Below the pieces are notes generated by a model that was not told the DNA's origin, did no database searches, and saw only the letters and a program-made list of their open reading frames with translations. A stretch of DNA of 64,000 nt, from positions 30,780,241 to 30,844,240 of the forward strand of contig NC_083565.1 in assembly GCF_019925205.1 (NCBI RefSeq), in the 5' to 3' direction. Both the position numbers and the translations under genes were made by a program. Origin of the DNA: Metopolophium dirhodum (lineage: Eukaryota > Arthropoda > Insecta > Hemiptera > Aphididae). Below, in pieces: positions 12,323-22,477 of the stretch (position 1 is its first letter; each line of letters starts with the position of its first letter).

Positions 12323-14465
12323 CTATAACTCCACTTGGACGTAGGAAAAAAAACATGCTGTTGCATACAAACCCTAGCCCAGGTTCATATTTAAAATTTG
12401 CCGTGGTGTAAAAAAGGTCAATATTACTGCATTTGCATGATGAGTGGTGAAATATTATTGAAAGACGATGGCAGTACGGTGTAAACACAGCATATGTGAG
12501 GCATTTTAAGAACTGTCATAAATAAAATTATCAATAACATTTTTTTTATATACCTAACAGACGAATACAATTTGATTTAAAAATAAACTTTTAAAATATT
12601 TAAAAGAATCAAAAATAATAAACTATTTATCATATTTAATAGGTATTCACAAATCATAATTAATAAAGATATAATTTGCTTTCATATTGCAGTTTCTTTA
12701 AATTTGAGATTGATTGTACTTAATAACACATTCAGCACCGTATATGTAAGTCTTAAGATCTGATATAAATACAAATGTATGCCAATTATAATTTATAATA
12801 ATTTATATTTTAAGTAATCCAAATAAATTTTGGAGCCACATAAATTATTTATAATAGATAAACAATAACACTGCTTACTCTGACAAGTAGATTCAAGTTT
12901 ACGATTAAAAGTGAATAAACATTAAATTCAAATCGTATTGTTGCTCTTGTCATCATTATTAAAATAATACTTTTAAATGATTTGTTTCGAGAATAATATG
13001 ATCGGTGTTCAAAAAGTGAGTTCAATATACCATTTTGCTGTTAAAATATATTAGGTATAAATATACATAGGTACACAGCAAAGTGCAAACAGCCATTATA
13101 TTAACAAGTATTGACGTATAATGTTTAGGTACTAAACATTAACTAACGTTAATGGAATTATTTTTTTTTTTAAATAATACAATTTGAAGTTATCTTCTAT
13201 AATTGTTGTATGTCAATAAAAAATGATAACGATGCAATATTGTCTAAAAACATTATATATTTTTCAAAATGTATTTTGTATGGTTCGTGACTTAGATTTT
13301 CAAAAAAAAAATATTTCCAAAAACATAAAAAGTTTTTGAGAAAATTTGTGTTTGACGTGTGCATTACCATGCTGTAAATAATACAATTATAAAAATAACC
13401 ACATTATATGCATTAAGTGTATAACACATATATTAATATATGATAAATACTTACTAAATCATACATATTGCTTGCACACATGCAATAAATTAAAATTGCC
13501 ATGAAACCTGCCACACAACTAGCTATACATAATCCCAATATTATTTGATCAACAAAACCCTAAAAATAATACAAGTATAGTTAATAACTTAAAATCCATA
13601 TTATAATTAATTGCTGATATACGGTCGTGTATTAAAAAGCAGGTAAGTTGATGTCGCTCTGCTGTACAGTAGGTTACAAATAGGTCAGTGTATAATGGAT
13701 TGTATTAAACTTGAATTCAATGATATAATATCATTATATAAGAAAAACGATTCTGAGCGGAGACGGTTTGTCAGTCTGGATTTTTTATATTTTTATTATT
13801 AATTTTTATAGCGTGTTTGTTGAATTAATGTTATAATATTATTATTATTATTTTTTATTCGTTGCTCTGGCGATAAACAAAGCGTTAGAAATTAAAATCC
13901 CATTTTTAGCGGTTTTCGTAATTTGTCGGTAGTTTTTCCCGTGGCATTAAATAACTATTGAGAAAATCGAAAGTAGCATCTTGATACAATTTTCTAAACG
14001 ATAAGATACTATATGTTGAAATCGAAGCACTCATTCTAGTAGAAATTGTGTACACAGGATAAAAAAAAATTAAAAATAAACACCATTGTAAAACCACTAG
14101 CTTCCTCGCTCCGCTCAGAATCTAAAATAATATAGTATATTATATTCTTTTAAAACTAAAATATTAATTTTTGGTTTATTTTTTTGATGTGGAATAATAC
14201 GTCAATATTAAAATTCTACATAATACTTTTTACAAAATTCTAAAAAAATATTAAATGGTTGAAATTGTTTAATTGTTAGAACCACGTAATTAAAAATATT
14301 TTTTTAACTAATAATACAATTAATCAAATATATAATATATTATTACTACAACACACCTGTATGACTTGAATTATTACACAACAACATAAGCCAATATATA
14401 ATGCAAAACCTTCTATCGTTAATAATAATGATTTTTCATAAACTGTCTTCATATCTTTAAGAAAC
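12323..14465 (-). CDS. Small multi-pass membrane protein (partial gene, two or three exons seen)
   Basis: Two minus-strand exons join in phase: 14,465-14,357 (36 codons, beginning FLKDMKTVYEKSLLLTIEGF, acceptor TTTTTTAG, donor GTGTGT) and 13,559-13,455 (35 codons, beginning GFVDQIILGLCIASCVAGFM, donor GTAAGT). Each encodes one hydrophobic, cysteine-containing segment flanked by a polar stretch, so at least two transmembrane helices are present. A possible terminal exon, 12,373-12,323, is in the right phase and ends VQVEL then TAG, but its polypyrimidine tract is poor. The start lies upstream and was not found; exon 14,465 opens in phase 2. The intron between the two firm exons contains a family A repeat. 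The four-helix arthropod membrane-protein families would fit in size, but I cannot name one. Confidence 0.45.
13637..13778 (-). repeat. Dispersed repeat family A, reverse copy
   Basis: The reverse-oriented copy shows AAGTTGATGTCGCTCTGCTG, CAGTAGGTTACAAATAGGTC, AATGATATAATATCATTATA and AGACGGTTTGTCAGTCTGG. It sits in an intron of the minus-strand membrane-protein gene. Confidence 0.65.
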
Positions 14466-15892
14466 CTAAAAAATACAGTAAGTAGGTAGTTTTATAGTAT
14501 TAATATTGGAAGTAATAATCAATTTTCTTGATTTTGTCTCTTACTAATTTATGCTTCAGTGTATGTGGTCTATGTTACTTAAATGATATCTATTCATTTT
14601 GGTTATAGTATTATTATAGATTAATTCATTACAGTGGCGTAATATATTACTAATTAGGAATTGGTTCTAAGGTAGGATTTAGGCCTGGCTCAAGGGGTAG
14701 GTGACATAGGCCCACGTCTAGGGCGGCACTTAAGCAGCACTTTAGTAAAAGGGCTGCATTTTCAAAATACTGATAATATTAAATTATTAGGGGCGGCAAA
14801 ATTTGATTTTGCCTAGTTCACTATTTTCACTTGAGTCGGCCTGTTTTTGTAGTTTTTGTAATGGTAATATTCAAAAAACATATATTACTAGGCATAGTAT
14901 TTAATTACATTGGAAAGAAATTAGTCATCATAAAATTATTATGTAATTATTTTAAATTTTTACTGAAATGCTAAAATGTGGGCATGTGGAACGCTACCTA
15001 AAGGCTATCAACATAGAATAGTAAGCTACCCTTGGACTTCAGTTAATACTAATTATATGGTGTTCGTGTTGAATCCTATACATTCAAGCCTTTTCCCTAA
15101 GGTTAACCTAACCTATGCCTTCACATCCCCTTTGTTCGTTAAATTTCATAAATCATGATATTATATTAATTTATTATCATAAATTAATGAGGTCAATGGT
15201 TTAATAAAGGTGTTCAATGATAATAAAGTAAACAATTAATTAAATTAATATAAAGTACGTCATTCTTTCCGAAAACGTCTAGTATGTCTTTGGGAATCAA
15301 TTTAGTTCAAGATTAGATTAATATCTTTTTTAGCACACGCTAACCATCCGTACGTGATTCCACAGCGTATTTTATTTATTATCAATATTATTGTTATTAT
15401 TAATACTAATAAGTGTTTATCGGGTTGTAAAAACACGAATGAACTATATAAAATTGTTGGCTTAGTGTTTTTTTTCCCGTGAAGAAAATGTTTGGACTAA
15501 ATGCTTGGATAGTATAATTATTGAATATACCATACTACTATGACCCGGGTCACTTATCAAATAATTATATATTTGTTCAAAATTGTATGCAACAGTGATG
15601 TACTTTATGGAACCGAATGGGAAAAAACCGGAATTTTGGCCATATATAATTTACCATAGTAAAAAAAATAGTTGAAGTCCAATTAGCCTTGTTTTTTTTA
15701 TAAAATTTCTGGTATAATTTTTATTTAGATTTACGTTTATAATTTTTTTGTTTTTAGACATTAGAATGTATTTTAGAATACTTTTATGATTGCGTTCAAA
15801 TACCACAAATCATATAATGCCCATCTTGTATCTTACTATATTGTCCAAAACAAAAAAAATAATTGACTTAACTTTTTTTCTGATTTAATTAT
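14466..15892. other. No gene recognised; decayed transposon end
   Basis: Around 14,633 a CAGTGGCGTAAT string is followed by GGCGGCAC and GGGGCGGCAAAATTTG blocks up to about 14,850. This resembles degenerate ends of hAT-like elements. Further exons of the neighbouring minus-strand gene may lie here but I could not identify them. Confidence 0.35.
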
Positions 15893-16339
15893 TAGGTTTT
15901 AAGCTACAGGAAATTTATACAAAACAATTGGCCATAGTTTTCGAATGGGTTTTTCAACTGTTAGTAATATTATTAAGGAAATATGTGAAGCTATAAATCG
16001 AAAAATGATAAACATATATTTGCCTGAACCAACACAATCAACGTGGTTACAGTCAGCAGAAACATTTTTATCGAAGTGGAATTTTCCAAATGCTATCGGT
16101 AGCATCGACGGTAAACATGTTACCATAAAATATCCTAATAACACTGGTTCAATAGACACTTCAGCTGTAATCTAAAAAATTTTCAGTCGTTCTCATGGCC
16201 ATTGTGGATGCAGATTATAAGTTTGTTTGTGTAGATATAGGTGGATATGGACGTAATAGTGACGTGGGAATTTTTGAAGCATCAATTATGGGACAACGTT
16301 TTCAAAATAAAACAATGAATGTACCCGACGACAAACCAT
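15893..16339 (+). pseudogene. HARBI1-like (PIF/Harbinger) transposase, broken and truncated
   Basis: The frame reads ATGNLYKTIGHSFRMGFSTV, then WNFPNAIGSIDGKHVTIKYP, and after a frameshift near 16,175-16,190 continues VDADYKFVCVDIGGYGRNSD up to NVPDDKP. These match the DDE_Tnp_4 core of PIF/Harbinger transposases. The first catalytic aspartate is in the IDGKH motif and the second block is the VDIG.YGRNSD segment. A TAA replaces the expected leucine codon just before ATG in the opening motif. The N-terminus is missing. The coding sequence stops where the final third, with the catalytic glutamate, should begin, and passes directly into satellite repeats. The gene is therefore non-functional. 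Confidence 0.8.
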
Positions 16340-16344
16340 AACCT

Positions 16345-17675
16345 AATTTGAATAAATTTAACTGTCTGATTACACATTACAAAGTACAAACTAAAATGCC
16401 AAGATTCTTAAACAAAAAAAACTATTTAAAATATTTAGTTCATTAAAGATAAGGATTATTCAAGGGTACCCGATTGTCAATGTTTAAAATATTTGGCTAG
16501 AGGTTAAATCATAAAAAAAAATTGAAGGAGGGTATTGGCGCCCGCAGGCAAATACATTTTAGGAAACCATAAAAAATTTTAATGTAGGCATACACATTAC
16601 AAAGTACAAACTAAAATACCCAGAATCTTAAACAGAAAAATCTTTTCAAAATATTTAGTTCATTAAAGAATGATTATTCATAGGGCACCAAGTTATTAAT
16701 TTTCAAGTCAATACAAAATATTCAACTGGAGTTACATTACTAAAAAAAAAAAAATTGAAGGAGTTTGTTGGTGCCTGCAGGCAAATGCATTTTAGAAAAC
16801 AAAAAAAAAAAATTTAGAAAAAATTTTACAGAAGAAAAATACATTTCAAAGTTCAAACTAAAATGCCTAGAATCTTAAACAGAAAAATCTATTCAAAATA
16901 TTTAGTTCATTAAAGAGTGATTATTCATAGGGCACCAATTTATCAATTTTAAAGTCAATACAAAATAATTCAACTAGAGTTACATTACTAAAAAAAAAAA
17001 AAAATTGAAGGAGGGTGTTGGCGCCTGCAGGCAAATGCATTTTAGGAAACCAAAAATAAAAATTTTGAAATTTTACAGAAGAAAAATACATTTCAAAGTT
17101 CAAACTAAAATGCCCAGAATATTAAACAGAAAAAACTATTTAAAATATGTATTTCATTAAACAAGGATTATTCAAGAGGTACCAGATTGTCAATGTTTAA
17201 AATATTTGGCTAGAAGTTAAATCATAAAAAAAAATTGAAGGAGGGTGTTAAGGACCGCAGGCAATTGCATTTTAGGAAACCAAAAAAAATTTAAAATAAA
17301 TTTAACTGTATGATTACACATTACAAAGTACAAACTAAAATGCCCGGATTCTTAAACAAAAAAAACTATTTTAAATATTTAGTTCATTTAAGATAAGGAT
17401 TCTTCAAGGGTACCCGATTGTCAATGTTTAAAAAATTTGGCTAAAGGTGAAATCATAAAAAAAAAATTGAAGGAGGGTGTTGGCGCCCGCAGGCAAATGC
17501 ATTTTAGGAAACCAAAAATAAAAATTTTGAAAAAATTTTACAGAACAAAAATACATTTTAAAGTTCAAACTAAAATTCCTAGAATCTTAAACAGAAAAAT
17601 CTATTCAAAATATTTAGTTCATTAAAGAGTGATTATTCATAGGGCACCAATTTATCAATTTTAAAGTCAATACAA
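16345..17675. repeat. Satellite array 1, ~230-bp unit, about five and a half copies
   Basis: Each unit contains ACATTACAAAGTnCAAACTA, a CTTAAACA..AAAACTATT block, TATTTAGTTCATTAAAGA, a poly-A run and the conserved box GGTGTTGGCGCCCGCAGGCA followed by AATGCATTTTAGG. The box recurs near 16,541, 16,770, 17,020, 17,256 and 17,483. Short frames within the units are not genes; they repeat with the unit. The array starts immediately after the truncated HARBI1 sequence and ends where a family A copy begins at 17,676. Confidence 0.85.
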
Positions 17676-17785
17676 GGATTGACAATTTAAAACAAGGTTA
17701 TATATTATTAATTACATTATTCACATCAGTATCATCAAATATATATCTACTTAGTAATATCACAGGCTGACTGACCGTCTTCGCC
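17676..17785 (+). repeat. Dispersed repeat family A, 5-prime part only
   Basis: Nearly identical to 2,176-2,286 (GACAATTTAAAACAAGG to GACTGACCGTCTTCGCC). The copy stops abruptly after CTTCGCC, where the copy at 2,286 continues, so a breakpoint or insertion lies at about 17,785. Confidence 0.6.
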
Positions 17786-18300
17786 GTGTGGACCAATAAG
17801 CAGTCGGAAAGGAGAACGAGTGGCAACATTGCGGGTACTAGGGAGACCGGTGATTATACCACTACATTATTATCATCGTAAACATTATTTGTACCTATAT
17901 TGTTAATTCTATCTATGTATATCAATTAGTGGGCGCCCATCCATTCCATATGAATGTAAACTTTTGTATTTATATATATTAATAGAAGGGCGGTGCTTCT
18001 GGCTCGCCATTAAAACATACTACTTGTATTTTTTCATTCCTATCTATATTTACGTTAAGCATAAGGGGTCCACTCTCATCCGTGCCATGCGTTGCGGTGC
18101 TTAGCGCTGTCATTTTGTGCAGTCAGAGCGTGGGGCAATAAAACTTGATAAAATATTATTTAAGTGTAGCCGAGTCGGTCGACGCCTCTGGGTCGGCAGT
18201 AAGTACTTGTGCGACACTAAATTCATAAGTCATAACAATCATAACAATACAAGAAGACGTGTGAATATACGAGTACCTACAATACATATACCTTATTGTT
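17786..18300. other. Higher-GC block with TATA-like and AATAAA motifs, unidentified
   Basis: The composition rises here. The block includes a palindromic TGGGCGCCCA near 17,931, a TATA-rich stretch near 17,975, AATAAA near 18,138 and a good 5-prime splice site (GTAAGTAC) near 18,198. It starts at the broken end of a family A repeat, so it may be an inserted retroelement LTR. It could instead be a promoter with a first exon. No terminal duplication was found. Confidence 0.25.
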
Positions 18301-19326
18301 ATTAGAAGTCTTACTTCGACTCCGACACATTTTCTAAAATTATTATCTTTTTGGCTAATGACGGTCAAAGCAAATTGCAAAGTTCTGAAAAACTTTCTTT
18401 ACTCATTTTATAAAATGACTGAAAACGTTCTTGATGTAATAATAGTTCTCTTGAAGTAACATATTACGTATTTCTGTTGATATTATTAGCTAGTATGGAT
18501 GTACCTACCCAATATTTACGTTTTTTTTCTTATACTTTTTAAATAAGACCACTCCACTACCACACTATTATCTGAACTATTCGATTCCATTTTCAATAGG
18601 TACAGTGTACACGGATGATGCTGGTCGCTGGTGACGAATTATCAAAAATAATACAAGCACAGTTTATTGTTGATGCGACTTCGATCGCGTGAATGAGCGA
18701 TTCTACGCAATATATCGACTTTACCCAGTAATTTTTATCTGTAAATTCAATGATAACTAATAGTTACGAATAAAATAAATATAATATAATGACATTTATT
18801 TATTTAATATAGAAGCGTAAATCAAGCTATCTGGTTAAAATTGAATATGTTTCTATGTTACAGGTACCTATCATCAAATATCAACATTTGTGCGATATTT
18901 ATGCCCCCACGGCCCCACCCACCCCTACCAAAAAAAAATCAAACCCCAGAGCCACTGATCTTAACATTAAGTGATTGATGATTTAAGTATTTTTAGCATC
19001 AAATGACTTGTTCTTTATTTTTCATATTCTCTAATCTTAATTTAAAGCATTTTCTATAGATGACCATTTTTAATCTTTATATCGAATAAAGAAGAAAAGA
19101 TTTCAGTTCTGTGTAGTGGTAAACTATAAGAGTTAGTTAAGCCCCAGTAGCCTCATCCCCCTTAAATGTACTACTGGACATCACTCATTAATATATACTT
19201 CTTAGTTAGTGATGTCCAATATTGTAAGCGATTAGATTAAACTATTAACCAACCGAAATTTTAAAACTGTTTTGACACAGGAACATACACACAGCCTCCC
19301 TCCTTTATGTATGGTCAAAAGCTGAA
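18301..19326. other. No gene recognised
   Basis: AT-rich sequence with a short C-rich patch near 18,905. No exon or repeat structure was recognised. Confidence 0.4.
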
Positions 19327-19518
19327 ATGACCATGCGTTTGGCCAAGAAAAATTATTTTCCAAAAATACCTGAGAATTTGAGAGCATTGTCAACATTATT
19401 TGAAAATAGCCAATTACAGAAATATGAATGTAGTGATGATAGTTTTTTTTTTCAAGGATGTCTCCAAGATGCAGATAACGGAATAATTAATGTAATTTTT
19501 GTATGTACAAAATGTTAA
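19327..19518 (+). pseudogene. Fragment of a MULE-type transposon protein
   Basis: The 63-residue frame contains FPKIPENLRALSTLFENSQL and QKYECSDDSFFFQGCLQDAD. The KIP.nL.eLa.Lfen...Y.C pattern is typical of the N-terminal part of insect MULE-family proteins that carry FLYWCH-like and MULE transposase domains. Nothing further of the transposase follows; the frame ends in AT-rich DNA. The identification rests on motif memory only, and a short host exon cannot be excluded. Confidence 0.4.
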
Positions 19519-20267
19519 TAATTATAATGACTATAATTAATAACTTTGTCTGTAATTAGGTATATAGGTACTTACATAAAATCAATGATAATACACACAT
19601 TAAATACTTATTAATAAGTTTAATAACTTGTTATAGTTACAATTTAAACAGTATAATCTCAAATCTCAATAATCTAAATAAATAATAAATAATATTTATC
19701 CATATTGAAACTTGAATCATATCTGAAAAATAAATCTGTTTAATAAAACCCCTTTTTTGATATGGATAGGCAATAAAGTATGAACCTGCCAAATCAGAAT
19801 TGAAAATATGTACAGTAGGCAGTGATGAACGAAGGAAAACATTTCTAGTGGAGGTCAATTCTTAGATCATATTATACAAGAATACCTATATGGATCCTTA
19901 GTTCAATTAGGATTTACCAAGTATCACTTTCTGATAGATACGTATCTGGAATCCTGCTATTTTTTAGTAGCCTATGTATAAGTAATGGATGTTGTATTCT
20001 AACAAAAACATTTTTTTCATATAACAAGATTTAAGATAGATAAATATTAAGTAAAATAATAATTATAACTGCATTTAAATTATTAAAATATATTGATTTG
20101 TTATATTATATTGATGTCACAAAAGAAGATTGAGGAAGATTGTAGAAAATTTGTTCTTTAGCTTGCATTTAATTAGGCAACTCAGTAACACAATCAGTAT
20201 AAATTCTTTTATCAATTTGCTCAAAACATAAAGTGACAAGCGAATAAACAGGAGAAAATTTAACTTA
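19519..20267. other. No gene recognised
   Basis: AT-rich DNA. No exon or repeat structure is apparent. Confidence 0.4.
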
Positions 20268-20383
20268 AAAAAGGTGGGCAAGTGGGTACCTCTCTAATAG
20301 TAGATATTGTATTAAATTTGAATTCAATGATATAAAATTATTGTACACGTAAAACGATACTGGGAAAAGATGGTTTGTCAGCA
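20268..20383 (-). repeat. Dispersed repeat family A, decayed reverse copy
   Basis: Recognisable by AAGGTGGGCAAGTGGGTACC, GAATTCAATGATATAAAATT and AAGATGGTTTGTCAGC. The middle of the repeat is deleted relative to the copy at 13,637. Confidence 0.5.
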
Positions 20384-20658
20384 AGTATATTTTATGATAT
20401 TATTGTGATTAAACAATTTATCAAAGTAATTAATTTTACTATTAGACATCAGTAATACAGTAATTAGGTGGAATTCATTTTTGAAAAGGTCATTGTGTGT
20501 ATAAAATATAACAATAATAATATACTTTGAAAGTTTCAAGTACCCACGAATAATATTTTTAAATTACAACAAAATAACTGAAATCATTATTCTTTGTTTA
20601 AATATCTAATTTTCCCAATTAGAACTTAAAATATCTATAAAAAAAAACTGTTTTTATA

Positions 20659-20840
20659 TATTTTAAGTTAAGAACATTACCTATCTGTTTTCTCTCATTG
20701 GTTTTTTTACTTTATTTTAATTTTTAATTGAATTATGACCATATTCAAATGATATTTTACATACAACTCATAACTCACATTAAAATTAAAATATTGTGAA
20801 AACCAACGAGAGAACACAGATAATGTTCTTACCTTAAAGT
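20659..20840. mobile_element. Palindromic MITE (~180 bp)
   Basis: The left arm TTAAGTTAAGAACATTACCT, CTGTTTTCTCTCATTGGTTT is matched by the right arm AAACCAACGAGAGAACACAG, ATAATGTTCTTACCTTAAA in inverted orientation. Arms are about 55 bp with a short loop. No coding content. Confidence 0.6.
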
Positions 20841-21845
20841 TTGATAATAGATCAATTCTTTCTAATATACAAACCTGTTGTTAGATATACGCGATGCGAA
20901 TTTGATATTTTTTGGAGTAGTTATTTGACTGAATGCTTTTATGTACTAAATTTGGGGGACGTCTTCAATTGTATTAAATACTATAGCTTGATCTTTCTTT
21001 GGGAATAGTGAGTTTGCGGTTGCTTCTGCGAATGTTTTGAGAACGTTGGATTTTGGTTGAGAGGAAGTTGAGTTAAGATTATTTGAGTCGAGAGTGTCCA
21101 TGTTGATGGACATATCGGTAGGAGAAGTCTCCTACTATGTTACTGCTTGTGGGGGGATAAAATAAAATAACATACCTTCTTAATTGCGGTGTATAATACT
21201 TCTATCGGAAGCTATAAAAATGCGATAGGCAACTATACCAGGAATACACGTGTGTATCGGTCGGTTGCTCAACACGTAATGCAAACAACTATTATTATGT
21301 TTTAAAGTGCAAAAAAAAAAATGCTAAAATATGCACTATAATATACATACGTATATTTTTATAGTAAACAGCACTAAGCATTAACCAGGTGAACTTATAT
21401 TAACAAATATAATATAAACTATACATTACTAATTTTAATGTAAAGTATATCCGATTATAATCCTGTAATTATACTACATATAATAAAGCAGAATAATTTG
21501 TATTAAATTGACTATTATAAATATTTATTATGTAAAGTTAACATGAAGAAATTTAAAATTAATATTGTTTATTATTGATGGCTTACTATTTTGTGACGAA
21601 ATAATATACGTTCAAATATTTTATTAATATATAATGCCTGATTACGTAATTCAGATTAAGTTTATTAGTTTAACCATTAAATCTAAATACTTAATATTAG
21701 TTTTACGTTACCTTAAGTTAAATTGTTGGATATTGCAAAGAGATTTGCATGCGAATAAAAATGACTATAAAAAGTTGATTTTGGTGATTTATATGCAAAT
21801 TTAATCAATATAAATAATAATAACTGTAAAAACCACTTTAACAAA
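20841..21845. other. No gene recognised
   Basis: Around 20,990-21,120 the sequence is less AT-biased (GAGAACGTTGGATTTTGG, TGTCCATGTTGATGGACATA), but no frame with splice sites could be supported. The rest is AT-rich. Confidence 0.35.
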
Positions 21846-21885
21846 AAGCGGGTAAGTGGATGTCGCTCAGCTGTACAGTAGGTCA
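21846..21885 (-). repeat. Dispersed repeat family A, end fragment
   Basis: Contains AAGTGGATGTCGCTCAGCTG and TACAGTAGGTC, then stops where Helitron-related sequence starts. Confidence 0.5.
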
Positions 21886-22230
21886 AAAGTGGTGGGCAAT
21901 CTATCCGCGGACCCTGTGCTGTTTGTACGTAAGTGTGTGATTTGACTCTAAAGTATCAAAGTTATACCAAGTTTGTCGTATTCTACCAATGGTGGATTAA
22001 TATAATCAATTAATACAAAATCCTAACATAACTTGTTGCGTCACTGTTGTATTTTTGACATTCAAACTTTCTAATTTTCCGGTGAATATTCCTAAAATTG
22101 TATTACATAAGAACCTTCTCCTGACAATTACAAACACAACAAAAAAAGCATTAGCGAAATCGGTCCAGCCGTTTACGCGTGATACGATGACCAAGGAAAA
22201 CAGGGATCCATTTTTATAATATACAGAGAT
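21886..22230 (-). mobile_element. Helitron-related non-autonomous fragment (copy 2)
   Basis: The segment 21,890-21,985 is the reverse complement of 11,455-11,550 in the truncated Helitron (shared text includes GTACGTAAGTGTGTGATTTG and CAAAGTTATACCAAGTTTGT). Beyond it lies AATCGGTCCAGCCGTTTACG, a motif of dispersed insect non-autonomous elements. The CTAG end is not seen. It lies about 250 bp upstream of the GAPDH-like gene. Confidence 0.45.
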
Positions 22231-22477
22231 TACGTAAAAGAAATATTGATCGTTTACAAAAAAATAAGCATATGGCTTGATTAGAATACAATATTATGCC
22301 GATGATAATCTACACATTTGGTCGTTCAGGTAACTCAAAAAATCATTCTCATATTATTATTTGATTTATTTTGTACTTGAAAAACATAACTTGTATTTCT
22401 CGCGATTATTTTGAATATTATTATAATCTCATACGAATTATACTTTAAAAGTTTTTTTTTTTCACAATACAGTTACG

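Noticed and set aside
17437..17625. Open frame with GVGARRQMHFRKPK, and similar ones at 30,292 and 31,588
   Set aside because: These recur with the satellite unit; the reading is a by-product of the repeat box.
17925..17945. TGGGCGCCCA as a retroelement primer-binding site
   Set aside because: It does not match a clear tRNA 3-prime end beyond a few bases and no adjacent LTR end is evident.
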